From assembly GCA_024336345.1 (NCBI GenBank), contig JANFOG010000002.1, forward strand, positions 3,100,001 to 3,164,000: a stretch of DNA of 64,000 nucleotides. Reading direction: 5' to 3'. Each line of letters starts with the position of its first letter. The first letter of the stretch is position 1. The notes below the pieces were generated by a model. That model was not told where the DNA came from, ran no database searches, and saw only the letters and a list, made by a program, of their open reading frames with translations. Source of the stretch: Mariannaea sp. PMI_226 (lineage: Eukaryota; Ascomycota; Sordariomycetes; Hypocreales; Nectriaceae). Shown here piece after piece: positions 23,773 to 35,732 of the stretch. The position numbers were made by a program, and so were the translations under genes.

Positions 23773-24704
23773 TCAACTCTCCTTGGCGCCTCGCCGAGCG
23801 AAGCCAAACCCTCCCCGTCCACTTCCATCTGGTCCTCTCGGTGCTCGAATTGGATTCTGATCGGTCCTCACGGGGTTTGCATTGTCATTGGCTCGTCTTT
23901 GTGGCTGTGACTCCGGCCTGGGAGAAAAATTGGGATCATATAGTTCGCGGCCAGATACCGAGCTTTGCGGTCTTCGCGGAGAGTCAAACGGGCGGTTGTC
24001 AAGCTGACGATTGTCATATTGACGATTCTCATATTGGCGATTCTCGTATTGACGGTTGTCGTATTGGCGATTGTCGTATTGGCGATTGTCATTGTTCCTG
24101 TATCCTCCTCTTCCCCTACCTCGTCCACGGGGAGCAAAATGACCCTCCGAACGGGGCGGGGTGACGGTGCCTGGCGACGAGGCACCGGACGACGGATTTG
24201 ACTCGCCAAAGATTTTTGCTCGAGCTTCTTCGTAGCGTCGTTGCTTTTCCTCCCGATCCCGCTTCTGCTTTGCGCGGATCTCCTCCGGGCTGAGTTGGAC
24301 CTGCTTCCTCGCATCATCGTCATCGAGCGGCACTCCGCCCGCAGCATCCCGTTTCGCAATGACCGGGTTTCGGCTGAGAACCTTGACCTGTGGCTTGAAG
24401 TTGCCGGCAAGGGGGACGTTCGCGTTGGCCTCGACGTAATGGAACGTTGGGGGGGCATCACTGCAACCAGGTTATTAACCCTAGGGCGACCACCAAAAAT
24501 AGGAGGTTCTGTGATGTGGGAAACTTACGCGGACTCCCATATTTTTCGATTCGCCTCAGCATGCTGAGCTAGAATCTGTGCTTTGGTCTGAGTTGCCTGA
24601 GCTTCAGGACGTCGCTGTTCATCCTCCTCGCTGACCTTGTCAGCCTGAGCTTCCCAGTCGTCCTCCCATGCATCCGGTACCGCCGACTTCTTCCCCATTG
24701 TCAT
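23773..24704 (-). CDS. SUZ-domain RNA-binding protein with RGG and NRQY repeats
   Basis: Two exons (24704-24529, 24460-23773) join in frame to 287 aa; a second ATG six bases downstream (24698) would give an equally likely 285-aa start (MGKKSAVPDAW). The N-terminus has the VPDAWEDDWEAQ block seen in fungal SUZ proteins. The SUZ domain itself covers about 85-145, with VLSRNPVIAKRDAAG and a charged helix ending in ARAKIFGE. The C-terminal half is disordered: an RGRGRGRGG box, then seven NRQYD/NRQYE-type pentapeptides (15-bp DNA units, about 24001-24093), and a final Arg/Gly-rich end. SUZ and RGG segments bind RNA in other proteins, so a role in mRNA metabolism is inferred. It is convergent with NAR1. 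Confidence 0.82.
24001..24093 (-). repeat. Coding 15-bp tandem repeat (NRQYD/E pentapeptides)
   Basis: About six to seven imperfect 15-base units encode NRQYD, NRQYE, then NRQLD and NRPFD variants in the SUZ-domain protein. Synonymous differences between units show it is not a fresh duplication, but the array is a candidate for length variation between strains. Confidence 0.85.
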
Positions 24705-25450
24705 CAATTGCTGGGTTCCCGCTGGCGAAAGAGGTGCCTCTGATCGAGAACGAAATTATCCTACAAGAGAGAACTTGTGTTTTTTTTTTTTTTTCAATCA
24801 AGGATGTGTCGCTTGGCTGGGTGGTTGTCTGGCGTCGGAAAGAGATACAAGGTACCCAAGCAGTTGGGCGGGTTGAAAGGGTTCGATGATTGATTGGGCT
24901 TCACTTTCACCAAACGTGGAAGGGTGCTGGATGGATGAGATGACGCGGGGCGATGACCGTCAATGGGAACTGGGCTGCGCCAGAAGGGCAAAAAAAACAT
25001 CAGGGACCTGGAAACGACTTGGGATAGGGGTTAGAAGGCCTAGGGCGTGCTTGTAACTCGGAAGTTGCGATTGTCAGTCAGAACTCAGACAAAGTTCCAA
25101 GAGAGCCCGAGAGCCCACGAGCCCACGAGCCCACGAGCCCACGCGAGCCAACGAGCTGCTATAGGAAAGGGCTCTACGAGGGAGCGAGGGAGGGCGCTGC
25201 GGGGTGGCTTGTCAACTGTGGAGTAGATGCCGAGAACTGAGCCACGCCCATCATCTCTTTCACCCATATTACACCATCTACGTCAGGTCCTACTTTCATA
25301 TACAAAGCCAACCTCTTTCTCTTCTCCTCACTTTATACCGCAAAAACAAATTTATAACAGTTGAATTCTCTCCTCCAGCTAGCGTGCTTGCTCGTCTTAC
25401 TGTCTCCAACTTCATCTTCTTCTTGCGTATAGCTTGCCAATCTCCCTAGC
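24705..25450. promoter_or_regulatory. Divergent promoter region, SUZ-domain gene and 83-aa gene
   Basis: This 0.75-kb region contains a T run (about 24780-24795) and an 8-bp tandem repeat (25111-25142). The final 150 bases before 25451 are C/T-rich. No gene is seen. Confidence 0.5.
25111..25142. repeat. GAGCCCAC 8-bp tandem repeat, four copies
   Basis: Four perfect copies lie head to tail, flanked by partial copies (GAGCCCGA before, GAGCCAAC after). It sits between two divergent genes, within their shared upstream region. Confidence 0.85.
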
Positions 25451-25778
25451 ATGACTGGCGGACCTAGTTCATCGCCCCTCATCCATCGAACCATGGCGGA
25501 AGCTTCAGGCGCAAGCGTGACCACAAGAGCAAAGGAGGAACGTGAGACGGCAAAATCTAGACTTCAAGATCATAGTTTCAACATGAGTAAGTCTCAAAAG
25601 CCCTGTGCAGCTTTTGGTTTTTATTATCGCCTACAAGGTCTAACGAGCTGTCCATGTATTAGAGAACTATGCCGACCCGCTGTCACCACGGGATAGGTCC
25701 AAGGCACTCCCACCCGGAATCACACCAGAAATGGAGCAGAGATGGCTCAGAATGATCGAGGAGTCTAGGCAAAAGTAG
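25451..25778 (+). CDS. Small charged protein of unknown function, 83 aa
   Basis: Two exons (25451-25586 and 25663-25778) join in frame across a 76-nt intron with GTAAGT donor, CTAAC branch site and TTAG acceptor. The product begins MTGGPSSSPLIHRTMAEAS and ends EMEQRWLRMIEESRQK. Ser/Thr-rich at the start, it continues with a Lys/Arg/Glu-rich helix and an SPRDRSKALPPGITPE turn, then an amphipathic end. No membrane segment or cysteine is seen. Perfect splice signals and frame continuity make this a real gene more likely than a chance frame. I do not recognise the family. Confidence 0.65.
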
Positions 25779-28700
25779 TTTTTTGTCTACTCGTCTGTGG
25801 ATTGTTGAAGTTGGGACTTCCGGTCAGGTAGAACCATTGCGGCCGCCAGGTTGATTTTTATTATTTGTCCTTCGGGAAGCGGTGAGCTTTGAATGACGGT
25901 GAAGCTAGAAACACGAGAGTTGAGGCTGGTACATTTCGGATCCGTTGCCTTTGATCCCTCATGGAAGAAATGAAATGCATTATGACAAAGTTTACGTTTC
26001 GGTGCTTCTAAGATGACCCGGTGCCCTCTCATTTACACCGAAAGGAGTCCGCAACGGACTAGTACAACGTACGTTCTTTTTAGCTATCTATTCAGAGGAT
26101 GAATGAGGCTCAGCGGCTCAATCTGACCCTCTTCGAAGTTATAGAGGATATCGAACAACAGTTTGGATATATTTAAATACAAATGTTATAGCGAGTCATC
26201 CTGCTAGTTGACTGGCTCGGATTGTAAGCTGATTTAGGCTGGTTCGTCATATTCCGTCTATACGAGACATATAATACGAGGTTCTTATGTTCCTCCTGTG
26301 TCTTGTTGTATTGTCAGAAATAGTTTTTTGCATCACATATTCCGTATAGGATTACCCGTCATTCCCATCTGTTACTCAGCATGTCCGGCCCTGTGTTCCG
26401 TAACATACGACAATGCCGTCCCTGCTCCTTCACTCCGGAGCTTCGGGCCTACTGAGCTTTGTATTCCCATGATACCCTTTAGCCGCCATAACCAAAACAG
26501 ATAAAGGCCTGATTAAATGTTCCGCGATTTTGTATAGATGTATGCAGTACCAAATAAAGTAGTAGTTGTGGTACGCAACCTGACAAATCCACCTTTACGA
26601 CCTTGGTCTGGCTGTCAGGTGGTTGCATCAAGGTAGGATCAGTTTCTTTCTCACATGCGATAAGCCACCCGGTGTTAGTCGCAGCCCTGTCTCGCCGAGT
26701 TGCCACGCATGCCGCCTGGTTTTTGACACTCTTGAGCATCCTGAACCTGTCCAGAACCAAGCAGTTCTCTTCTCTTTCCTCTGCTTATGTCTCATTTTCC
26801 TTCCACCCATTTGTCTTCATCCTCCCATCCGAGCTCCCATCCGAGCTCCCATCCGAGCGGGTAGGGTGCCATCGAACGAGGGTGAGGCATGTGACCGACA
26901 TGAGTGTTTGCGTTGCACACACAGTCTCAAGATCCAGGATCTTGCAACCGCCCAGTCGCCCAATGGCCTGTCACAAGAGGAAACAACAGGCCACTTATGG
27001 CAGCCGATCACCGTGGGGGTTGACCAGCCCGTTGGGACCAAGCAGGCTGCGGGGTGGCGGGCATGGGATGGTAGTCGTCCCTGCGAAGTATATTGAACAT
27101 TTGTCAGGCTGAAGCATGTAGAAGGTGGCTCTAGTTCCCAATCCACAAAATTCAGCATATATGCGGCCTGAATTGTGTTTGCTACCGATGGTCGTGTTAA
27201 CTCAGCTCTATCCTTAGGTAACTTAGCGGCTTTTTGTCTCTCAGCTCTTCAGCGACTATTTATGACAGGACCCAAGAGGAAACCCTCTTTTTAGGCAATA
27301 TGGGTTAGGCATACCACCGTCCAGTTGAGGAAAAAGGCATCATAGTGATACACCATCCTTCCGTCTTTTGCTGACGGCGTGGCAATGTAACATTTGCTCC
27401 TCTTGCTCCCACCGCCAATTCTTGGGGCTTTTTTATCCCTGGAAATGTTCTCAACAAATAGAAGAGCCGTATCCGAGCTTTATTCAGCCGCAATCTTGGT
27501 TATGCGCCAGATTTGAAGCGGTCAAGAATCGATAGTTGATGCATCCACCAACAATGGGTTTTTGGCCCTGGCCCAACACTTCGGCAGAGACATCCCCTGT
27601 AAAGACATCCCTACCTATTTGACAGCAAAATACGCAGGAACTTAAATAGATCGTTGAGACAGATTTTAGGTGATTTCTGCAGCTGGAATTGAGCTGGCGA
27701 TTAGAAGCATCAGTTCAAATGGGAGTTTTACCAAGTATGTGATTTGTCTCCTTACCTCACTTACAAGAAGTATACACGGCGGTACCGGTCTACGGAATGA
27801 TACGGGCAGACAGGGCAGTATGTAGGGCATATACTGAGTACTACCTGTATAGCGGACCTAAGATTGCCGACTAATGCTCGGTATCTGATAATACAAGTAC
27901 CCGACGGTATCTCTTTTGTGGGTGGGGTATTTATCGTTAGCCACTACCAGCCTGTAGCCAGGCTGACAAAGTGACCTGTATAGGTGCCAACCCACAGAAA
28001 GGCACCCTACTTCTCAGGCCCATCAGTCAGGTAGCTACCTTCCATAGGTACCTTTTAAAGCGCACCAACTGACAGCCCAACGGATCATTCATCCGTAAAT
28101 AGGACATGCCAAGCGAATCAAGTATGTTATTTCAAGACCACAGTCAGCTTTCTGTTAAAGTAGATGCTGCCTAGTAAGTTCAAGTGAGTTTCAGGTAAAG
28201 CTAAAGCATCTTTCCCCTATGTACACGGGTTCGTTGGACATCATTCCAGAAGAGAGTGTACGTGGGCGGAGATTGTGCGCTGCCAGCTGCATACCCTTAC
28301 CTTAGGTACCTGGGCTGAGTATCCGGACATCGGACAAGCCGACAAGAGTCAGAGAAGTCCAAGCCACCCGTTGACTTCTGACACATGTTAGTGACCTTGG
28401 CAGCTTACAGCCTACGCATGTGGTAAAGCACTATGTAAACCTACGAAAGTGCATACCATGAACGATATTGATATCCTTCTGGTAATTGCCCCTAATGCAG
28501 TGTAGCGTACTGTCTCTGAGGTCAGTCTGACAGCGAGACATCCATGGCCCGATAAAGCAGGCATGCTGCCTGGTGCATAAGGGTGGTGTTGGTCGAGGTA
28601 GGGAAGGAGACATTGGATCCCGTAATAGCAACCGCTCCCCGCGAATTCCAACCCAACAACAGAGCCAACACAAAAGTATGCTTTACGTCATTAACACAGA

Positions 28701-30164
28701 TTCTTGACCGGTACATCCTAGAAAATACTGCATCACATATGCATACTCTTCCAGCTCTCGACTCCCTTCTCAGAATTCCTAATCAACCCCCTCCCGCCCT
28801 TTCATCATCATTCGGTGTGCGTCAATCCTGTTCTCCTGTCCGCTGTGAGCGCCCCTCATCAGCTATCGAACCCCGCCATAAGAGAAAAAAAAACCTCCTA
28901 CTTGGAGCGTGAGCCCCACTTTGGTGTGGCCTTCGAGAGGTTCGCCTCCACCGATTGAGCGCCCTCTTTGCCAGTGGATATCAAAGGCGCGCACTGTGGC
29001 CGGTGGGCTTCCGTAATCCAAGTTGAATCACCAACTATCATGCAATTGGGACTCTCGGGCCTTCCAGAATCCGCCGCGGCGCATTAAGCATCAATCCATG
29101 CGAATATATACGCACAGAAATACGTACAAATTCCTATGCACCCATCTTCGGCACCCTTGTGCATAACAAGCTTGTGCCTTGCTGATGAAGGATTCGATCC
29201 GTCCAATCCAACCCATCAAGGATATCTGATATTTTAGGCAAGTTATATGCTGTAGTCGCCATACATTAGTCAAGAATCTAAGTCGTCCCGTCGAAGAAGA
29301 GGAGGTGTCTCATTCTGGTGAGCGGCGGATCCCTCCTCTAACGAACGGATGGCGCCGAGCTTGCTGCGGCGCCAGCCCCCCAAGTTGAGGATAACCGATG
29401 CGAAGAGAGTGTGTCTGCGAAGTGCAGAAGTGCAGCTGTGTATGAGACAAGGGTCAGGTTGAGCTGACCATTTATTACAGCTCCCCTTGATTTCCAGCAA
29501 ATAATTGCATCGGGGCATACCTTCATGTATGTCGTCAACCTTGGACACAGAAGGAGACCGACACCTGCCGACCTCCTCTAACCCGCCCGCCACATCTGAA
29601 CAACAAAGCACCCATCCTCGTGGCTGAAGCAAACAAACCGGTTCCCCCTCGGCACCAGCTAACTGTCCAACACCAGCACAAGCATCATCAACCCGATCCA
29701 CCCCAACCAACTTTAATCCCCTCTTCCAGGCCTTGAAAGCCCTGCCGAACTTGTCCTGGGCCCCCAGCGCAAAAGATCGACTGTCGTGGCCGCATATTCC
29801 CCTACTACTAATAAGTGCAAGGCCTCATTAGCCCCGCCGCCTTTCGGCTCGCGCACTGTACAGCCGCTCTAGCATCGCCCAACCCACCCTCTCTTCGCCC
29901 CAAAGACATCAATCATCTCCATCAGTTTCTCGCCGCTGCTCCATCTTATCTTCTTTCATCATAATCCATCTTCACCTCTGGGCGGCCCGTTCCATCACCA
30001 CCGACTTTACTTACGATCTCACATTTAACTGTATCGCTGGGCACTCGATCACGCCCCCAAAGGCATCCCTCTCCGTATATCCAAGTGTTGCCGCCTTTGA
30101 CCCTGCCGTCCAAGCGCAGCCTACCACAATTCTCCTCAGCCGCCCTGCTAGCACCCTCGCTGCT
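25779..30164. other. 4.4-kb region without supportable gene, upstream of SCH9
   Basis: Frames up to 169 codons (26603-27112 plus; 29270-29710 minus) have no recognisable domain. A 12-bp tandem repeat lies at 26824-26859. TAGGTAC-like motifs occur around 28028-28052 and 28300-28312. The last 350 bases before 30165 are C-rich with many CCACC/CATC runs, compatible with the SCH9 promoter and leader. A non-coding RNA cannot be excluded. Confidence 0.5.
26824..26859. repeat. 12-bp tandem repeat TCCCATCCGAGC, three copies
   Basis: Three perfect head-to-tail copies lie in the intergenic region between the 83-aa gene and SCH9. No coding frame through it is supportable. Confidence 0.85.
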
Positions 30165-33100
30165 ATGACAGGCACCGACGGCGCTGTGTCGAACCCGGGA
30201 GGTTTCGACCTCCTGCGACGAGCTACACAGGCAATGATGTCGAAGTAAGTGATTTACGTTTTTCTCTAATTTCCATGCTTCCTCTCCTGTTCCATTTTAC
30301 CCACGACATCTGCAGCACACTACTGTGTACCTTCAATTCTCCACCTAATGCCCTCCCGTGTCGCACTTTCGTCCCCATCGCGGCCCAAAGTTGGTGTCAG
30401 TCGTCCCTTGCTCTTCCACCCGTATCTTTTACGCTCTTTTGGACCCGTCACTGGGCCAGAAATGAGGTCCATGCCACATGAGGTCTCAGCTTTTGCACGT
30501 ACCCTCATAGGCTCTGCCAGGGTGGCGACAGTGATTGCGACTTTCAACCCTTGAAGTTCAGCGGATCCCGTCACCGAGTCAGCGTCTCCTTCAGGTTAGT
30601 TACAATGGCTTTTGGGCCCGACACCGCCTGCCTTGGAAATATTGGTTGTTGTTGGCTCAACTAGGAGCGCCCTGAAGTCTCCTGTTTCTCTGCAAGATGC
30701 TGGAGCCGTCACTGCAGCTCAGTGCTGGGCAAGGCAGAGTCACGGACGAGGAAAAAAGGAACTTGTTTCGCCAGCCTATAATAAAATGCCATCCCAGACA
30801 TGGCCCAACTATCAGCAAAGCTGCCTTGAAATCGGAGACCCAGGACGTCAGAGCGGAGAAGTATGGGCTCCAATTACACGATAAATATAAAACCGGAAAC
30901 ACTCAGCAGTTCTGGGTCTGACAGGGAGATTGCGGAAGATCTTGGCCAGAGGAGAAGAGTACCAATCATGATGTCTCCAAACCAGTCTGAAGACGCCGCT
31001 GTGGATCCGAGCACTCTCCATCAAATCTGCCAGCCCAGAGGTTTACAGGTTTGAAGAGACTTTTCCACATGCAAAAGACGTCTTCCTTTGCCGCCTGACT
31101 CGCCTCCACCATGATTGGATCCTGTCCGCCGGCCTTTGGTCCCCAACCCCGCCATCAGCACTCCCTCGCACAGCACTGCTCTCTGTACGTCTTGTCTGTT
31201 CTACCTCTCTGCTCGGCCAGACAAGGCTCGAACAAGCCCACCCCGGCCACATGGCTCTGGCTTTGGCGTTCTGGAGCCAAAAAAAAAAAAAAAAAATATC
31301 TCGTCATTCCCCTTTTCAGCCACCTCCCGCTGCAGCTTGTCTTCACTCTGGCACTATCCTTTCTCTGTGTCCGATTTCTTACTCCCATCGTCTGCTCCCA
31401 TCACCCCAAGATCAGGCCCATGACTGATTCTCAGCCTGTTCCCACACCACACCAATCGACCCTCAAGGCCTCAACAGACCTGATCTTATTTTGTGTTTCT
31501 CTCGTCTTAGTTACCTCTTGAGAATCCACTCTCCCTTGCAGTCCCTCACGATTTCTCATAACCTTTTGCCCTCTTTTCCTCTCTAGTCGGCGCGCTTGGC
31601 AGCCGTCATGAACTAGTGTTCCCACTTCGCTCTTCCCCGCGCCGCATCCTCGGGGCAAAAGCATTGATTATTCACTCACCAGAAATCTTTTACAAAATGC
31701 TTGGAGTTATTAACCAATCCTCCAGGACTGCAGCTGAAGAGGATGGCGCCGATCATATTGGTTTCGACACGCCTCGATCTGGAGTAGCCACACCTCAACC
31801 AGATCTCCAGGACAAACGTTTGCCCGGCATCATGAGCTACTTTGGCCAGGTTCGTCAAAATTCTTTCACACCAAAAGTCTCATCTCTTGTCTTGAGCCAA
31901 CCTGAGGGTTGTAAACCTCCGGGCCAGGGCCGAGACGAATCCACATCACTCATTTCACCCACCGGCCTGAAGTCGCAGGCTTGCAGCGGAAGCTCTTGTC
32001 GCCCAGACTGTGATCTCCCAGCTTCTGATCGATTGCTCTTACACAATAAGGCTCTCGATTACCTGTCGAGCACAGAACGGGTCGAGCGGAGTGTTCCTAA
32101 TCCTTATCCAACTCCACCCGCTTCTCAGCCTCCATCTTGTGGTGGTTCCCTCTCCCTAGATATGACTGCGGATGCGGACAGCAGCGCTGCGGCATCTGCC
32201 CAGTCCTTTGTTCTACCCTCACGCCCTAAGATGTCCGGTACATCTCTCTTCACCACTACACACTTTGAATTGCCTGATCCATTATCACATCATGAATCAG
32301 ATCCTTCTGAACTCACAGCACATCCTCAAATCTCCTCACCTTCCATAACCCGCTCTGAGTCAAGTGCTCCCGCCCGTCCTCCCCCTGGCAAGTGGTATTC
32401 TCTCGAAGGACTAAAGGAGCTAACTCGTGTTATGACTTTCAAGAGCGGCCCTCCAACTCCTACTCGGGCCATGTCTGCCGCTCGACCTTCTGGCTCGGAT
32501 GGAAGAGCCAATTCTAGCAGGAACAGCCACGATGGCACTGATGCGTGCGGCACTCAGACGTCGAAACCAACAGGCGCCCAGGCTCCAACTCCCAAAGGCA
32601 AGATGACTATTAAGATTTCGGAAGCTCGCGGGTTGCGAAAGAGTCGACTTCCTTACGTGGTTGTTGTCTTCCAGCGAAGTGAGCTGATTTCGGGAGGTCC
32701 TCGAAACGTTGAGGATGAGAAAAACCTTACTATTGTCACTCCTGGTCTGGGGGGAATTCCGATTCAAAGACAAGGAAGTGATTCTGGACGCCCAATGGCA
32801 ATTCCAATGCGCAGTCGTCAAAGCAGTAACACCAGCATTACTGATTACAACACTTTCAAAAGCCGGAACTCTCGCCCATCGATCTCCAACCCCAAGTGGG
32901 ACGCGGAAGCTGCCTTGTAAGCTACTATACAGTATTTTCATGTGTTACGTGTGGCGACTAACAAGAATCAAGTGACGTTGTTGATTCGGACATGCTCGTG
33001 GATATTTCCGTGTATGATCACACGCCTACGGGCGAGGAGTTCCTCGGTCATGTTGACTTCAAGGCCAACGCGGAATACGACAACCCGGTGCAAGGTTGGT

Positions 33101-34428
33101 TTCAATTAGAGGGACATGCCGATACCATGGCTGAAAATGCACCCACTGGTGAAATTTATGTTGAGGCTCTCTATCAAAGATCAGAGCGGAAACACTTCGG
33201 CCCAACCGACTTCGACATCCTCAAGCTCATTGGAAAGGGCACATTTGGCCAGGTCTATCAAGTAAGAAAGAAGGATACCCAGAGAATTTATGCCATGAAG
33301 GTCCTGCAGAAGAAGGTCATCGTTCAGAAGAAGGAGGTTGCCCATACCGTGGGTGAACGAAACATTCTTGTCCGAACCGCCATGTCCGACTCGCCGTTCA
33401 TTGTGGGCCTGAAATTTTCATTCCAGACTCCATCTGAGCTTTACTTGGTCACCGATTACATGTCTGGAGGAGAGCTTTTCTGGCATCTTCAAAAAGAAGG
33501 GCGATTTGATGAGAAGCGTGCCAAATTCTACATCGCAGAGTTGATCCTGGCTATTCAACATCTTCACAATAACGACATCGTGTATCGAGATTTGAAACCA
33601 GAAAATATTCTACTCGACGCGAACGGTCACATTGCCCTTTGCGATTTTGGTCTCTCCAAGGCGAACCTCACCAAGAACGACACCACTAATACTTTCTGCG
33701 GCACTACTGAATACCTTGCGCCCGAGGTTCTATTGGATGAGTCAGGCTATACCAAGATGGTCGACTTCTGGTCGCTGGGCGTGTTAGTTTTTGAGATGTG
33801 CTGCGGATGGAGTCCGTTCTACGCGGAGGACACGCAGCAAATGTACAAGAACATTGCTTTTGGCAAGGTTCGGTTCCCAAGAGATACCCTTTCTCAAGAG
33901 GGCCGGAACTTTGTCAAGGGATTGCTTAACAGAAATCCCAAACATCGCCTGGGCGCGACTGATGACGCGGAAGAACTCAAGCGCCACGCTTTCTTTGGCG
34001 ACATTGATTGGACTCTGCTCTCAAAGAAACTCATTACTCCTCCCTTCAAGCCTAAGTTGAAGTCTGAGACAGACGTGTCATACTTCGACCCCGAGTTCAC
34101 GACAGCGTTGGATCAAAACGGTTCCCTCAACGAGCGTGCTGCTGCTCTGGCCCGGGGCTATGCCGCTTCCACACCTCTCTCACCTTCAGTTCAAGCCAAC
34201 TTCCAGGGCTTCACTTTTGTAGACGAGAGTGCGCTTGATGATCACATGCGTGACCGTCATAGAATGGGACTGGATGATGAGGATATGGATGACGCACACC
34301 ACAGCGATAACGATGACTGGGACAATCTGGATGATATTGACCTTAGAAAGGCAAACCGGATGAGCGGCATTGTGAGAACGTCAACGCACGATGAGCATAT
34401 GGTAGGAGGCTCGCATTTTGACGTGTAA
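30165..34428 (+). CDS. sch9: AGC-family protein kinase SCH9 with C2 domain
   Basis: SCH9 is the fungal TORC1-regulated AGC kinase that controls growth, ribosome biogenesis, stress and lifespan. My model joins 30165-30244, 31726-32916 and 32973-34428 to 908 aa. The 80-base first exon (MTGTDGAVSN...) ends in a perfect GTAAGT and matches phase with the acceptor at 31725, but leaves a 1481-nt intron. An in-frame ATG at 31697 gives a shorter alternative N-terminus. The SGVATPQPDLQDKRLPGI block is typical of Sch9. A C2 domain spans about 325-495 (starting KMTIKISEARGL, with VSVYDHTP-like strands). The kinase domain is about 505-766: GKGTFGQVY, Lys533, YRDLKPEN (Asp630), DFG 648-650, T-loop Thr664 in TFCGT. 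The C-terminal extension has TPLSPS and the hydrophobic motif FQGFTF (Thr838). Catalytic residues are complete. Confidence 0.93.
30245..31725 (+). other. Long (1481-nt) 5' intron of SCH9
   Basis: The donor is GTAAGT directly after the 80-base first coding exon; the acceptor is TCCAG at 31721-31725. It is more than ten times longer than the other introns here. It contains an 18-base A run (31279-31296), a C/T-rich segment after 31300 that resembles a promoter or leader, a three-codon ATG-AAC-TAG frame at 31608-31616, and the in-frame ATG at 31697. An internal promoter giving a shorter kinase is possible. I found no internal exon that keeps the frame. Confidence 0.55.
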
Positions 34429-35732
34429 CTCTACCCAGATTACCACCAGGTATTCACCAAAAATGCACATTCTCGACGATTGGCAAGGGATCACCATTGT
34501 GTTCGTCCCAGGAGTAATTCTCGCAAATCCTAACCAACAAACAAAATCACAGTGAGTCTTGCCCAGTGGGCATAGATCAAATTAATTACGGCATAATTGC
34601 ATAGGGATCGGTTGGTATTCGCATTGCATCGGTCATTGAGAACAGGTTCACGGCGTTTTTAACGGGTTGTGTGGGGAGTATTCTGGAATTTGTCCGCCAA
34701 AGTGCCGATTCCCTCCGTCTTGTCCACACAAAATATGACAGGCCATGTGCAGTTTCTTTTCAGAATGCCGAGAAAAAAACAACGTACTTTGAGTCCCTGA
34801 GGGCTGTGGGGGGGGGACACTTATTATCTTTTGTCTTGTTATTATAAAAAAAAAGTTTCGCGCAATAGCAGACCTCAATGTGCTTTGGAACCAGAGACAA
34901 TTCCCCTTTCATTCTTCTGTCCAATTTTTGTGTACTTGTATTGCAGATTTGGTGTTGGTGTTTCGATATTGATGTCAATGATCGTTGGACCTTCTCGAGT
35001 GCGCAGTTGATGACGTTGAAGCTGGACCAAGACAGTTGTGACAGGGAACATGGTCAATTGGCTAGGTGTTGACTTTTTTTCTACAAAGTTGGGTTGTGCT
35101 CTCAAAGCCTCGAATGCGTCAAGAAAGGTGATAAAAAGTTGGATGCTACCCTCGGTAGCAAGAATATAGGCATGCATGGAAGGAACTATTGGCTGAGTGC
35201 TATAGTTGTCCAGCAAATAAGGCTGTCAAGATATACCCAGCAACTACGATGACCCGTCGTCGTCAATGTCAATGACCAAACGTAGACAAAGTGAGATATG
35301 TGTTTCCTCAGAAAATCATTTGAAAAGAGCACCCAAAAAAATGTGTAGCTGAAGCGAGTTTGATGAATTTTCATCAGCCAGGCAACGACTAAATTGGACG
35401 CGTTATTATATCATCACGGTTTGCATGTTTATTGGGGTCAAGTAACCCCGTCATTGATCAGAAGTTGCTTGCTTTCATTGGGCTTCAGCATTCGAAACGA
35501 GTTCCTAGAGGCAACCCAAGGTTGATGTTTAAGGACAATGTACACAGGATTATCATCTCCAATCCGCCGCTGCAACTACTATCACGTTCCTCTCTCCTTT
35601 CCCGCTGGCAATGCCAAGCCTTTCTTCATTTCTTCTATCCCCTTCAATCAGCAAGTCGGTTAACCAAGACGACTATCGCAGATGGATGGCGGGAAAGTTC
35701 CGTTTCTTCCGTTTTAAAGAATGGAAAAGCGC
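34429..35732. other. 1.3-kb region between convergent SCH9 and ATP synthase subunit h genes
   Basis: Both flanking genes end here, so up to 1.3 kb of 3' sequence or an unseen transcript is present. It has a G run (34809-34816), an A run (34847-34856) and frames of 60-113 codons without recognisable content. Confidence 0.45.

Noticed and set aside
24001..24093. Regular short repeats that could suggest a CRISPR-like array
   Set aside because: Units are contiguous 15-bp coding repeats without spacers, inside an exon of a eukaryotic gene.
26603..27112. 169-codon plus-strand frame upstream of SCH9
   Set aside because: It spans a tandem repeat, overlaps another frame of similar length and shows no recognisable domain.
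29270..29710. 146-codon minus-strand frame
   Set aside because: No family signature; composition fits chance in GC-rich DNA.
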